From Arthrobacter sp. ISL-85 (GTDB lineage: Bacteria; Actinomycetota; Actinomycetes; Actinomycetales; Micrococcaceae), in NCBI RefSeq assembly GCF_018613675.1, contig NZ_JAGGPQ010000007.1, positions 1-64,000 of the forward strand: a DNA stretch of 64,000 nucleotides, written 5' to 3'. The notes below the pieces were generated by a model, which saw only the letters and a list, made by a program, of their open reading frames with translations, was not told the DNA's origin and ran no database searches. Shown in pieces: positions 48,523-56,034 of this stretch; position 1 is the first letter of the stretch; each line of letters begins with the position of its first letter. A program made the translations under genes and the position numbers.

Positions 48523-49833
48523 TTACTTCCGGGCCGAATCCAGCATCCCCTGGACTTCCTTCTTGAAGGCCTCGGCGGCAGCCTGGGGGGTCAGCCGGTC
48601 ATACAGCACTTCATCCGTGTAGCGCTTGATGATGTTCTGGACGCTTCCCGCACCCACCGGAGGAACCGGGGGCGCGTCCTTGATATCTGGCGCAATGTCC
48701 TTCAGGAACCCCACCACGGTGGTGTCTGCCGGCTTGAGCGAGGACGTGATGCCGGAAACGATGTCGCTGTTGGTGGGTACACCCCTGTCCGTCATTAGGA
48801 TGGCCCCGGCCTCCGGGCTGTTGGTGAGGTAGTTGATGAACTCCGCGGCTTCCTTGGGATGTTTTGAACGGGACGAGGCGGACCAGAACATCGTCGGTTT
48901 GTAGTACATGCCGTTACTGGCCGCCGCGCCGTCGACGCTCGGAGCGCGCAGCATTTTGATACTGCTGCCGGTGGTGGCCTCGAGCGAGCCAAGCTGGTTG
49001 GTCCACCACCAAGCCATACCCACCCGGTTGGTGCCGAAGAGGCTTTGCTCAAGGCTGGCCCCGCCGTCTTCCGTCGCCACGTTCGCCGGCGGACTGGCCT
49101 TGGAATCGCGTTGTTCCCTGAGCCGTTCCCAGAAGGACGCCGCCGTTGCGGCCTGGAAGCCGAGCTTGCCGTCCGCGGAGTAGAGGTCTTCCCCGTGCTG
49201 GCGCAGCCAGATGATCAGGTCGGCCTCATTGCTGCCATACGCGGCCCCATAGGTCTTGCCATCACTCGCGGCGCTGAGCTTCGCGGCGGTGTCCATGAAT
49301 TCTTTCCACGTCCACGTCTTGTCATCCGGGACGGGTATGCCGGCGGACTGGAACACCTTGGTGTTGGCCATGATGACGTAGGCGTTCTGGCCTGTGCTCA
49401 GGCCGTACTGTGCTCCGTTGTACTGGCCGGAGGCGAGTGCTTCTTTGTCCAGCTTCGACGTGTCGATCCCGTCCTGCTTGGACAGGTCCATAAGGGCGCC
49501 GCGGCCGCCGTATTCGGCGATGTATTTCTGGTCCATTTGGATGACGTCGGGGGCATCGTTCGCGGCCGTCTTTGTTGCCAGCTTGTCCCAGTAGCTGGAC
49601 CATTCGCCCGGCTCCGCCTTGACCTTGATATTCGGGTGCGACGCTTCAAAGGCGGCGATAACCTTGTCCGTCTGTCCGTTCAGGTACTCGTTGCCCCACC
49701 ATGCGAACCGCAGGGTCACTTGGCCGTTGTCGCCGGAGCCGCCGGCGGCACCGCAGCCCGTGGCCAGGATCGAGAGGGCCACGGCAGCAGCGCCAAGCTG
49801 GAACCTGCGCCGGCTTACGACTGGAATGGTCAT
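48523..49833 (-). CDS. CUT1-type ABC sugar-binding lipoprotein (orphan)
   Basis: 436-residue lipoprotein: Twin-Arg-like start RRRFQLGAAAVALSILATGC with a lipobox Cys near residue 27, then an SBP_bac_1 domain (LRFAWWGNEYLNGQTDKVIA, DVIQMDQKYIAEYGGRG, NAYVIMANTKVFQSAGIPVP, VGMAWWWTNQLGSLE, MYYKPTMFWSASSRSKHPKE). It captures an oligosaccharide for a CUT1 importer. No permease genes adjoin; the MsmK-type ATPase at 6781-7863 may be a distant partner. Two LacI-type palindromes lie upstream. Confidence 0.88.
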   Translation of the reverse strand: MTIPVVSRRRFQLGAAAVALSILATGCGAAGGSGDNGQVTLRFAWWGNEYLNGQTDKVIAAFEASHPNIKVKAEPGEWSSYWDKLATKTAANDAPDVIQMDQKYIAEYGGRGALMDLSKQDGIDTSKLDKEALASGQYNGAQYGLSTGQNAYVIMANTKVFQSAGIPVPDDKTWTWKEFMDTAAKLSAASDGKTYGAAYGSNEADLIIWLRQHGEDLYSADGKLGFQAATAASFWERLREQRDSKASPPANVATEDGGASLEQSLFGTNRVGMAWWWTNQLGSLEATTGSSIKMLRAPSVDGAAASNGMYYKPTMFWSASSRSKHPKEAAEFINYLTNSPEAGAILMTDRGVPTNSDIVSGITSSLKPADTTVVGFLKDIAPDIKDAPPVPPVGAGSVQNIIKRYTDEVLYDRLTPQAAAEAFKKEVQGMLDSARK

Positions 49834-49898
49834 TGATGTTCCTTCCGGGTTGGCTTCCTGGCGCCGGGCAGGGTGTTCGCCCGAACACTCGGCAGCTC

Positions 49899-49912
49899 AG
49901 AAACCGTTTTCT
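49899..49912. promoter_or_regulatory. Possible LacI-type operator upstream of the orphan binding protein
   Basis: AGAAACCGTTTTCT, an imperfect palindrome with AGAAA/TTTCT arms, 66 nt upstream of the ATG at 49833. It has the general character of LacI-family sites but only a partial consensus match. Confidence 0.4.
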
Positions 49913-49963
49913 CGAGTAATGTTGTGATTCTTTCGCGCCTTAGGCTTCCCGTCAAGACGTTTC

Positions 49964-49977
49964 GGCAAACGCTTTCC
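49964..49977. promoter_or_regulatory. Possible LacI-type operator 2
   Basis: GGCAAACGCTTTCC, with a central CG and AAACG/CGCTTT symmetry. It is 65 bp from the first site, in the spacer between the binding protein and the RNase H gene. Two sites at a similar spacing to the glucosidase pair support a looped repressor, but no repressor is adjacent. Confidence 0.4.
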
Positions 49978-50024
49978 CAGCATCGGCCGGACCGTGTGTC
50001 GGTTGCTTCTGGCAGGATGGACCG

Positions 50025-51128
50025 GTGACGATTACTGCAGCGGCTGACGGTTCGGCCTTGGGAAACCCCGGCCCGGCCGGCTGGGCCTGGTATGTGAATG
50101 ACGATTGCTGGCGCGCCGGCGGCTGGCCCCACGGGACCAACAACCAGGGGGAGCTGATGGCTGTCCTTGACCTCCTGCGCGCTACAGCCCACCTGCCCGG
50201 GGAAGACCTGCGCATCCTTTGCGACAGCCAGTACGTGATCAACTCCATTACCAAATGGATGCCGGGTTGGAAGCGCAAGGGCTGGCGGAAGGCCGATGGA
50301 AAGCCCGTCCTGAACGTGGAACTCCTGAAGGAACTGGACCGCGAACTGGCTGGCAGGACCTACACCTTCGAATGGGTCAAAGGGCACGCCGGCCATGACC
50401 TGAATGAGGCAGCCGATGAGCGGGCCAGGGCTGCGGCCACCGCCTACCAGCAGGGCGTGGCTGCCCGGTCAGGCCCCGGTTTTCCCGGCGCCCACCACCC
50501 CGGCGCCCCAGGCCATGCCGCGGACGGGCAGCCTGCATCCGGTGTCGGCCTCCCGGCCGCCACCCTGGATATCCCGGCCGCTGTCCCGGCGCGCCGCGCG
50601 GCAGCGCCGGCCGGGAAAGCAGCGGCGGCCACCGGCAACGTTCCTGCAGCCCGCAGCGGCGCGCCTGCACTGGGCACCCCACGGGCAACGGCCGGCCCGG
50701 TCTCAGCCTTCGAGGAACCCGACCTGTTCAGTGAACTGGGCAACGAGGCCCTTGAGGCGGCCGAGGCAACCCAGCATGCAGGCTCCATCCCGCCCGAGGC
50801 GCTGGTGGAAGAGCTCGAACGTGAACTGTTGGGTCCCCTGGTGCGGGGGGACATGGGGCGGACGGCCGTCCTGCTCCACCCGGACTTCATGGAGATCGGC
50901 AGTTCGGGAAGGGTATGGACCCGGGACGCCATGATGATGGCCCTGGAAGAGGACCCGGGTGAACGGACCGACATTGAAATCCTGGGCGCAGAGCGCATCG
51001 GCAGCAGTGCGGTCCTGCTGACGTACCGAAGCTTTGCGCGTTCCGGCACTACGCTCCGCAGCTCCCTGTGGGTCCTCGATGGGGGCCGGTGGCGGCTGCG
51101 GTTCCACCAGGGAACTCCGGAGGCTTAG
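50025..51128 (+). CDS. RNase HI fused to a DUF4440 (SnoaL-like) domain
   Basis: 367 residues in three parts. Residues 1-140: RNase HI with all four catalytic acids, D8 (AADGSAL), E43 (NQGELMAV), D67 (LCDSQYV) and D131 (NEAADERA), and the basic WKRKGWRKADG handle. About 145-225: Ala/Pro-rich linker. About 250-367: a DUF4440/NTF2-like domain (VEELERELLGPLVRGDMGRT, LHPDFMEIGSSGRVWTRDAM, LTYRSF, LWVLDGGRWRLRFHQGTPEA). It removes RNA from RNA-DNA hybrids; the added domain usually binds small ligands or aids dimerisation. GTG 50025 with AGGAT upstream. Role of the fusion is unknown. Confidence 0.9.
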   Translation: MTITAAADGSALGNPGPAGWAWYVNDDCWRAGGWPHGTNNQGELMAVLDLLRATAHLPGEDLRILCDSQYVINSITKWMPGWKRKGWRKADGKPVLNVELLKELDRELAGRTYTFEWVKGHAGHDLNEAADERARAAATAYQQGVAARSGPGFPGAHHPGAPGHAADGQPASGVGLPAATLDIPAAVPARRAAAPAGKAAAATGNVPAARSGAPALGTPRATAGPVSAFEEPDLFSELGNEALEAAEATQHAGSIPPEALVEELERELLGPLVRGDMGRTAVLLHPDFMEIGSSGRVWTRDAMMMALEEDPGERTDIEILGAERIGSSAVLLTYRSFARSGTTLRSSLWVLDGGRWRLRFHQGTPEA

Positions 51129-51135
51129 CCCGGCG

Positions 51136-51423
51136 TCAGCTGAACCGCTGCGCGTTTCCCTGCTCCGCCTGGGCGTAAGTAGCGGCGGCAGAGGCCAGCG
51201 CCCCGTTGATGGATGCCAGTGAAGCCTCCACCCGGCCCTGCGTGATGGTCCATTCGGTGACGAGCGCCTGGAAGTTGGTGGCGGCGGAACCGCGCCAGGA
51301 ACCCTGCAGCTCGTCCAGTCCGCGCTTCATGGCTTGCACGTCCGCGCTGATCCGGTCCACGGTGGCCTGCACGTTGGCAGACTTCAGCTGCAGTAATTCT
51401 GTGTCAACGGAAATGATGCTCAT
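51136..51423 (-). CDS. WXG100-family (ESAT-6-like) protein
   Basis: 95-residue helical-hairpin protein. Two predicted helices are joined by the turn SWRGSAATN with the WxG motif (Trp-Arg-Gly, about residues 43-45); no signal peptide. ATG 51423 with AAAGGC upstream. WXG100 proteins are exported by type VII systems, often as dimers. No EccA-E component or partner WXG100 gene is nearby, so it may be a substrate of an unlinked secretion system or a non-secreted relative. It is 7 nt from the convergent RNase H stop. Confidence 0.85.
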   Translation of the reverse strand: MSIISVDTELLQLKSANVQATVDRISADVQAMKRGLDELQGSWRGSAATNFQALVTEWTITQGRVEASLASINGALASAAATYAQAEQGNAQRFS

Positions 51424-51529
51424 GGCTGTGCCTTTCGGATACGGCGGCGGACCGCCCCCGCGCCCGGCGTATCCGGGCTGCTGGGACGAGCCTACGGAGC
51501 ACTGGCAGGCGCGAACCATGGCCAGCCGG

Positions 51530-53041
51530 CTATATGTGGATAACCGATCCGTCGCTGCCCTTGGCGCCGGCGGCACTGTCGGCCGCTGCTTCCTGCCCGT
51601 CTTCGCTGCCATCGCGTGGTGCGTCTTCCCGCCGCGGAAGGCTGACCACCAGGGTGGCGCCGCCGCCGTCGGTCATTTCCACCCGCACCGAGCCGCCGTG
51701 GGACCCGACGATTGCTGCGACAATGGCCAGCCCAAGGCCGCTGCCGCCTGTCTCCCTGGTCCGGGAGGTGTCAGCCCGGTAGAAGCGTTCAAAGACCTTG
51801 GATGCGTCCTCTTCCGAAATACCGGGCCCATGGTCCCGCACTTCGATGACGGACCGCTCTTCGCCGTCGGACCCGCGGACTCCGACGGCGAGTTCGATGG
51901 GGCTGCCCTCGGGGGTGTAGCGCAACGCATTGCCCACAAGGTTGCCCACCACCTGGCGCAGCTTGGCCTCATCCCCGAGCGCCGGGGCAGGGGCCGCCGG
52001 TCCGCCGTCAAGCCCGGTCAGCGAGATCACCCTCGAACGGTCGCTGGCCTGCGTGTCCACCACGGCATCGTGTGCAATCAGCTGCAGGTCCACCGGCTTC
52101 TGCTGCAGCGGACGCTGCTCGTCGAGCCGGGCCAGCAGGAGCAGGTCCTCCACCATGGACCCCATGCGTTTGGCTTCGCTTTCGATCCGGCCCATGGCCG
52201 TGGCCACGTCCTCATCCGTGGCCAGGGCGCCGTGCCGGTACAACTCCGAGAACCCGCGGATGGTTACCAGCGGAGTGCGCAGCTCGTGGGAGGCATCGGC
52301 GGCGAAGCGGCGCATCCTTGCTTCCGAGGCCGTCCGCGCCGCGAACGCCGTTTCAATATGCGCAAGCATGGCGTTAAGGGAGCTGCTCAGCCGGCCCAGT
52401 TCGGTGGTGGGGTTCTCCACTTCCACGCGGCGGGAGAGGTCGCCGGCGGCAATGGCGGCGGCCGTCTTCTCCACCCTGGCCAGGGGCCGGAACGAGCGCG
52501 AAACGGTCCAGCTCGCAATCAGCGAGGCCAGCAGCAGCGTCAGCAGGCCGACTCCGGTAACCACCAGGGTGGCATGCTTGAGGACGTCGTCCACGCTCTC
52601 CAAAGGCAGCCCAATGACCACCACGGATGTGGTTGGCCCGTTCTGGACCGTGACCGCCACCACACGCCAGTTTTCCCCGTCCGTCCCGCGGACCTGGAAG
52701 GGGGCGAGCCCGCGGGCCTGCGCCTGCTCCACCGTCATGGCGCTGATGTCGGGGTGGTCGTCGGGATCCCCGCCGAACGTGTACGGCTGCTCGCCCGGGG
52801 CAAAGAGCATCAGTGAATAGTCGGTGGGGATGGAGCTGGGCGCCTGCAACTGGGTGAAGGAGCGTTGTTTCCGGGCGGAGTCGACGGCCGCGTTCAGCTT
52901 GTCATCCACCTGGCCCTGGAGGTAGCTGTGCAGCAGGGTCAGCGTGACCGCTCCGGTCACTGTCAGGGCCACAATCAGCAGGGCCATGATCATGGCCACC
53001 AGCTGCGACCTGAGCGAGGCCGACTTCCACCGCCTCAGCAA
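51530..53041 (-). CDS. Sensor histidine kinase
   Basis: 503-residue membrane kinase of the OmpR-linked class. Membrane helix 1 at about residues 15-35 (VAMIMALLIVALTVTGAV), extracytoplasmic sensor, helix 2 near 165-185, then HAMP. The phosphoacceptor box is RFAADASHELRTPLVTIRGF. The ATPase has N-box NLVGNALRYTPEG, G1 VRDHGPGIS, F box FERFYRA and G2 GGSGLGLAI. It resembles TrcS and related actinobacterial kinases; the signal is unknown. ATG 53041 lies 2 nt after its response regulator stop at 53044, so the two form one operon. Confidence 0.94.
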   Translation of the reverse strand: MLRRWKSASLRSQLVAMIMALLIVALTVTGAVTLTLLHSYLQGQVDDKLNAAVDSARKQRSFTQLQAPSSIPTDYSLMLFAPGEQPYTFGGDPDDHPDISAMTVEQAQARGLAPFQVRGTDGENWRVVAVTVQNGPTTSVVVIGLPLESVDDVLKHATLVVTGVGLLTLLLASLIASWTVSRSFRPLARVEKTAAAIAAGDLSRRVEVENPTTELGRLSSSLNAMLAHIETAFAARTASEARMRRFAADASHELRTPLVTIRGFSELYRHGALATDEDVATAMGRIESEAKRMGSMVEDLLLLARLDEQRPLQQKPVDLQLIAHDAVVDTQASDRSRVISLTGLDGGPAAPAPALGDEAKLRQVVGNLVGNALRYTPEGSPIELAVGVRGSDGEERSVIEVRDHGPGISEEDASKVFERFYRADTSRTRETGGSGLGLAIVAAIVGSHGGSVRVEMTDGGGATLVVSLPRREDAPRDGSEDGQEAAADSAAGAKGSDGSVIHI

Positions 53042-53043
53042 GG

Positions 53044-53754
53044 TCAGCGCTTTTCAGCCGTCCGCAGGACGTAGCCCACGCCGCGCTTGGTCTGGATCAG
53101 GGCCGGCGCCTCGGGGTCGATGTCCACTTTCCGGCGCAGGTAGGAGATGTAGGACTCCACGATGGAGGCGTCACCGTTGAAGTTGTACTCCCACACGTGG
53201 TCCAGGATCTGCGACTTGGACAGGACCCGGTTGGGGTTGAGCATGAGGTAGCGCAGCAGCTTGAATTCCGTGGGGGAGAGCTCAATGACCGTACCTCCGC
53301 GCCGCACCTCGTGGGCGTCGTCGTCGAGTTCCAGGTCGTCCACGCGGATGACGGCGTCGTCGTCCAGGAGGGGCTGCGTGCGGCGGAGCACGGCGCGGAT
53401 CCTGGCCACCACTTCGTCGAGGCTGAACGGCTTGGTGACGTAGTCGTCCCCGCCCACGGTCAGGCCTGTGACCTTGTCCTCGGTGTCATCCTTGGCGGTC
53501 AGGAACAGAACCGGGAAGTGCTTGCCGGAGGCACGGAGCCTGCGGGTGACGGTGAAGCCGTCCATGTCGGGAAGCATGACATCCAGCACGGCCAGGTCCG
53601 GGGCCTGGGTATCGGCCGCGGCGAGGGCGTCGCGGCCGTTTGCGGCGGAAACAACCTCAAAGCCGGCGAACCGCAACGACGTGGAGAGGAGCTCGCGGAT
53701 GTTGGGTTCATCATCGACGACGAGCAGCCGGGCTTCTGGACCGTTCTTGTTCAT
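53044..53754 (-). CDS. OmpR-family response regulator
   Basis: 236 residues. Receiver domain with acidic VVDDEPNIRELL, phosphoacceptor Asp in LAVLDVMLPDMDG, and VTKPFSLDEVVARIRAVLRR with the conserved Lys. Winged-helix Trans_reg_C domain from about 135: ELSPTEFKLLRYLMLNPNRV, SKSQILDHVWEYNF, VESYISYLRRKVD, and terminal TKRGVGYVLR. It regulates the transcription controlled by the kinase downstream. ATG 53754; a longer frame upstream is not family-like. Confidence 0.95.
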   Translation of the reverse strand: MNKNGPEARLLVVDDEPNIRELLSTSLRFAGFEVVSAANGRDALAAADTQAPDLAVLDVMLPDMDGFTVTRRLRASGKHFPVLFLTAKDDTEDKVTGLTVGGDDYVTKPFSLDEVVARIRAVLRRTQPLLDDDAVIRVDDLELDDDAHEVRRGGTVIELSPTEFKLLRYLMLNPNRVLSKSQILDHVWEYNFNGDASIVESYISYLRRKVDIDPEAPALIQTKRGVGYVLRTAEKR

Positions 53755-53827
53755 GCTCCCATCATGCTCCCAGTCTCTGGGAGTTGTCTGGATATTCGTT
53801 GTGAGCATGATGATGGCGGGCTTGCGG

Positions 53828-54328
53828 TTACCAGTCCATGGTCCCCGGCTCACCTTTGAACGGGCCCACCACCCGGCTTGTGATCCAGCCGCCGTAAAAG
53901 CGGCCCGGTTGTGCAGTGACCCGTTCTCCATCCACTTCGCAGTAATCCATCCGGCCCGGGTAGATGGCTACCCGGTTGGCGAGCGCCTCGAAACCGGAGG
54001 CAGGCTCGGGATAGGACCAGGCGGCGCTGTCCGCTTCCTTGCCGCCGCCGCGGACGGTCAGGTACTTCGCCGCGCCCTTGAACTCACAGAAGCTGCTGCC
54101 CGAGGCGTGCTCCAGGGCGCCGGTGGCGAATGCTGACTGGAGGACGTAATACACCGGCGGATGGCTGGTCTCAAGGACGCGGAGGGAATCGGTGGTGTCG
54201 AGGATCAGCTCTCCGCCCAGCATGATGCGGATCCGTTCAGTGCTGGGCTCGATCCGCGGCGGGCGGGGATAGTCCCACACCGACTCCTGTCCGGGCCCGG
54301 GCACGGCCGGAATGATTCGTATGCTCAT
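53828..54328 (-). CDS. DUF427 domain protein
   Basis: 166-residue soluble protein of DUF427. Conserved segment ETSHPPVYYVLQSAFATGAL, then SSFCEFKGAAKYLTVRGG, with W/Y-rich late part AAWSYPEPASGFEALANRVA and PGRMDYCEVDGERVTAQPGRFYGGW. It is a single-domain beta fold of unknown function. ATG 54328 gives the family length; the extended frame overlaps the XPB gene. Confidence 0.9.
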   Translation of the reverse strand: MSIRIIPAVPGPGQESVWDYPRPPRIEPSTERIRIMLGGELILDTTDSLRVLETSHPPVYYVLQSAFATGALEHASGSSFCEFKGAAKYLTVRGGGKEADSAAWSYPEPASGFEALANRVAIYPGRMDYCEVDGERVTAQPGRFYGGWITSRVVGPFKGEPGTMDW

Positions 54329-54374
54329 GCTTCCAGTGTGCGCGCAGTGGGGTGGCGCGCGCACCGGCGGATTC

Positions 54375-56021
54375 CTAGTCCGCGGCGTGCACGTCCTTGG
54401 CGTCCATGATCCGGTAGGCGTAGCCCTGCTCCGCGAGGAACCTTTGGCGCTTCGCGGCGAAGTCCTGGTCAAGGGTGTCCCGTGCCACCAGGGAGTAGAA
54501 GCGGGCGGCGCGGCCGTCCTTCTTGGGCCGCAGCAGCCGGCCCAGCCGCTGTGCCTCCTCCTGCCGGGACCCGAAGGAGCCCGATACCTGGATGGCCACG
54601 GAGGCCTCCGGCAGGTCGATGGAAAAGTTGGCCACCTTGGACACCACCAGGGTCTGCAGCTCCCCGGAACGGAACGCATCAAAGAGCTTCTGCCGGACCT
54701 TGACGGAGGTGTCCCCCTTGATCACGGGCGCCTGAAGGCGCTCCCCAAGGTCATCCAGCTGGTCGATGTACTGGCCGATCACCAGCAGCTGCTCCCCGGC
54801 GTGCCGTGCCACCAGTTGCTCCACCACCTGGGTTTTTGACTCAGAGGTGGCGCACAGCCGGTACTTGTCCGCGTCGTCGGCCATGGCATAGGCAACGCGT
54901 TCATCCTTGGGCAGGTCCACCCGGACCTCCACGCAGTCCGCGGGCGCGATGTAGCCCTGCGCCTCGATGTCCTTCCACGGTGCGTCATACCGTTTGGGCC
55001 CGATCAGGCTGAAGACCTCTCCCTCGCGCCCGTCCTCGCGGACCAGGGTGGCGGTAAGCCCCAGGCGGCGGCGGGCCTGCAGGTCTGCGGTCATCCGAAA
55101 GATCGGCGCCGGCAGGAGGTGGACCTCGTCGTAGATGATCAGGCCCCAGTCGTGGCCGTCCACCAGTTCGAGGTGGGGGTAGATGCCGCCGCGTTTGGTG
55201 GTGAGCACCTGGTAGGTGGCGATGGTCACCGCCCGGACCTCCTTCAAAGCGCCAGAGTATTCACCCACTTCTTCCTCAGTGAGGGAGGTGCGCCGGATCA
55301 GTTCGTCCTTCCACTGCCGTGCTGCCACCGTGTTGGTGACCAGGATCAGCGTGGTGGTGGAACCGGTGGCCATGGCCGCGGCTCCCACCAGGGTCTTGCC
55401 CGCACCGCAAGGCAGTACCACCACGCCGCTGCCGCCCGCCCAGAAATTCTCACTGGCCAGGCGCTGGTAGGGCCGGAGTTCCCAGCCGTCCTCGTTGAGC
55501 GCGATGAGGTGCGGGGTGCCGTCGACGTAGCCGGCCAGGTCCTCCGCAGGCCAGCCAATCTTCAGCAACAGTTGCTTGAGCTGGCCCCGCTGGGAGGCGT
55601 GCACCACCACCGTCTCGCCGTCGATCCTCGGCCCCAGCAGCGGCGCGATCTTCTTGGCCCGGATCACTTCCTCCAGCACGGGGTAGTCGTCCGTCCGCAT
55701 GACCAGCCCATGGCGGGGGTCTTTTTCGAGGCGGAGCCGGCCGTACCGGGACATGGTCTCCTCGACGTCGATCAGCAGGGAATGCGGCACCGGGAAGCGG
55801 GAGTACTTCAGCAGGGCGTCGAGCACCTTTTCGGCGTCCAGCCCGGCGGCACGTGCATTCCACAGCCCCAGTGGGGTCAGCCGGTAGCTGTGCATATGTT
55901 CGGGCGCCCGTTCCAGCTCCGCGAAAGGCGCGATGGCGTGCCGGGCCTCGGTGGCCAGTTCGTGGTCCACCTCAAGGAGGATGGTCTTGTCGCTTTGGAC
56001 GATCAGGGGTCCGTCGGTCAC
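54375..56021 (-). CDS. XPB/ERCC3-type DNA repair helicase
   Basis: 548-residue superfamily 2 helicase similar to eukaryotic XPB and mycobacterial ERCC3. The N-terminal damage-recognition-like region precedes helicase domain 1: Walker A PCGAGKTLVGAAAM, motif Ia TNTVAARQWKDEL, DEVH box YDEVHLLPAP, TATLVREDGREG. Domain 2: QYIDQLDDLGERLQAPVIKG, VSKVANFSIDLPEASVAIQV, QEEAQRLGRLLRPKKDG (motif VI). It unwinds DNA; a repair role is inferred. 13 nt downstream of the helicase-associated gene, the fixed gene pair of actinobacteria. ATG 56021. Confidence 0.95.
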   Translation of the reverse strand: MTDGPLIVQSDKTILLEVDHELATEARHAIAPFAELERAPEHMHSYRLTPLGLWNARAAGLDAEKVLDALLKYSRFPVPHSLLIDVEETMSRYGRLRLEKDPRHGLVMRTDDYPVLEEVIRAKKIAPLLGPRIDGETVVVHASQRGQLKQLLLKIGWPAEDLAGYVDGTPHLIALNEDGWELRPYQRLASENFWAGGSGVVVLPCGAGKTLVGAAAMATGSTTTLILVTNTVAARQWKDELIRRTSLTEEEVGEYSGALKEVRAVTIATYQVLTTKRGGIYPHLELVDGHDWGLIIYDEVHLLPAPIFRMTADLQARRRLGLTATLVREDGREGEVFSLIGPKRYDAPWKDIEAQGYIAPADCVEVRVDLPKDERVAYAMADDADKYRLCATSESKTQVVEQLVARHAGEQLLVIGQYIDQLDDLGERLQAPVIKGDTSVKVRQKLFDAFRSGELQTLVVSKVANFSIDLPEASVAIQVSGSFGSRQEEAQRLGRLLRPKKDGRAARFYSLVARDTLDQDFAAKRQRFLAEQGYAYRIMDAKDVHAAD

Positions 56022-56034
56022 GCGGGGGAATCCT

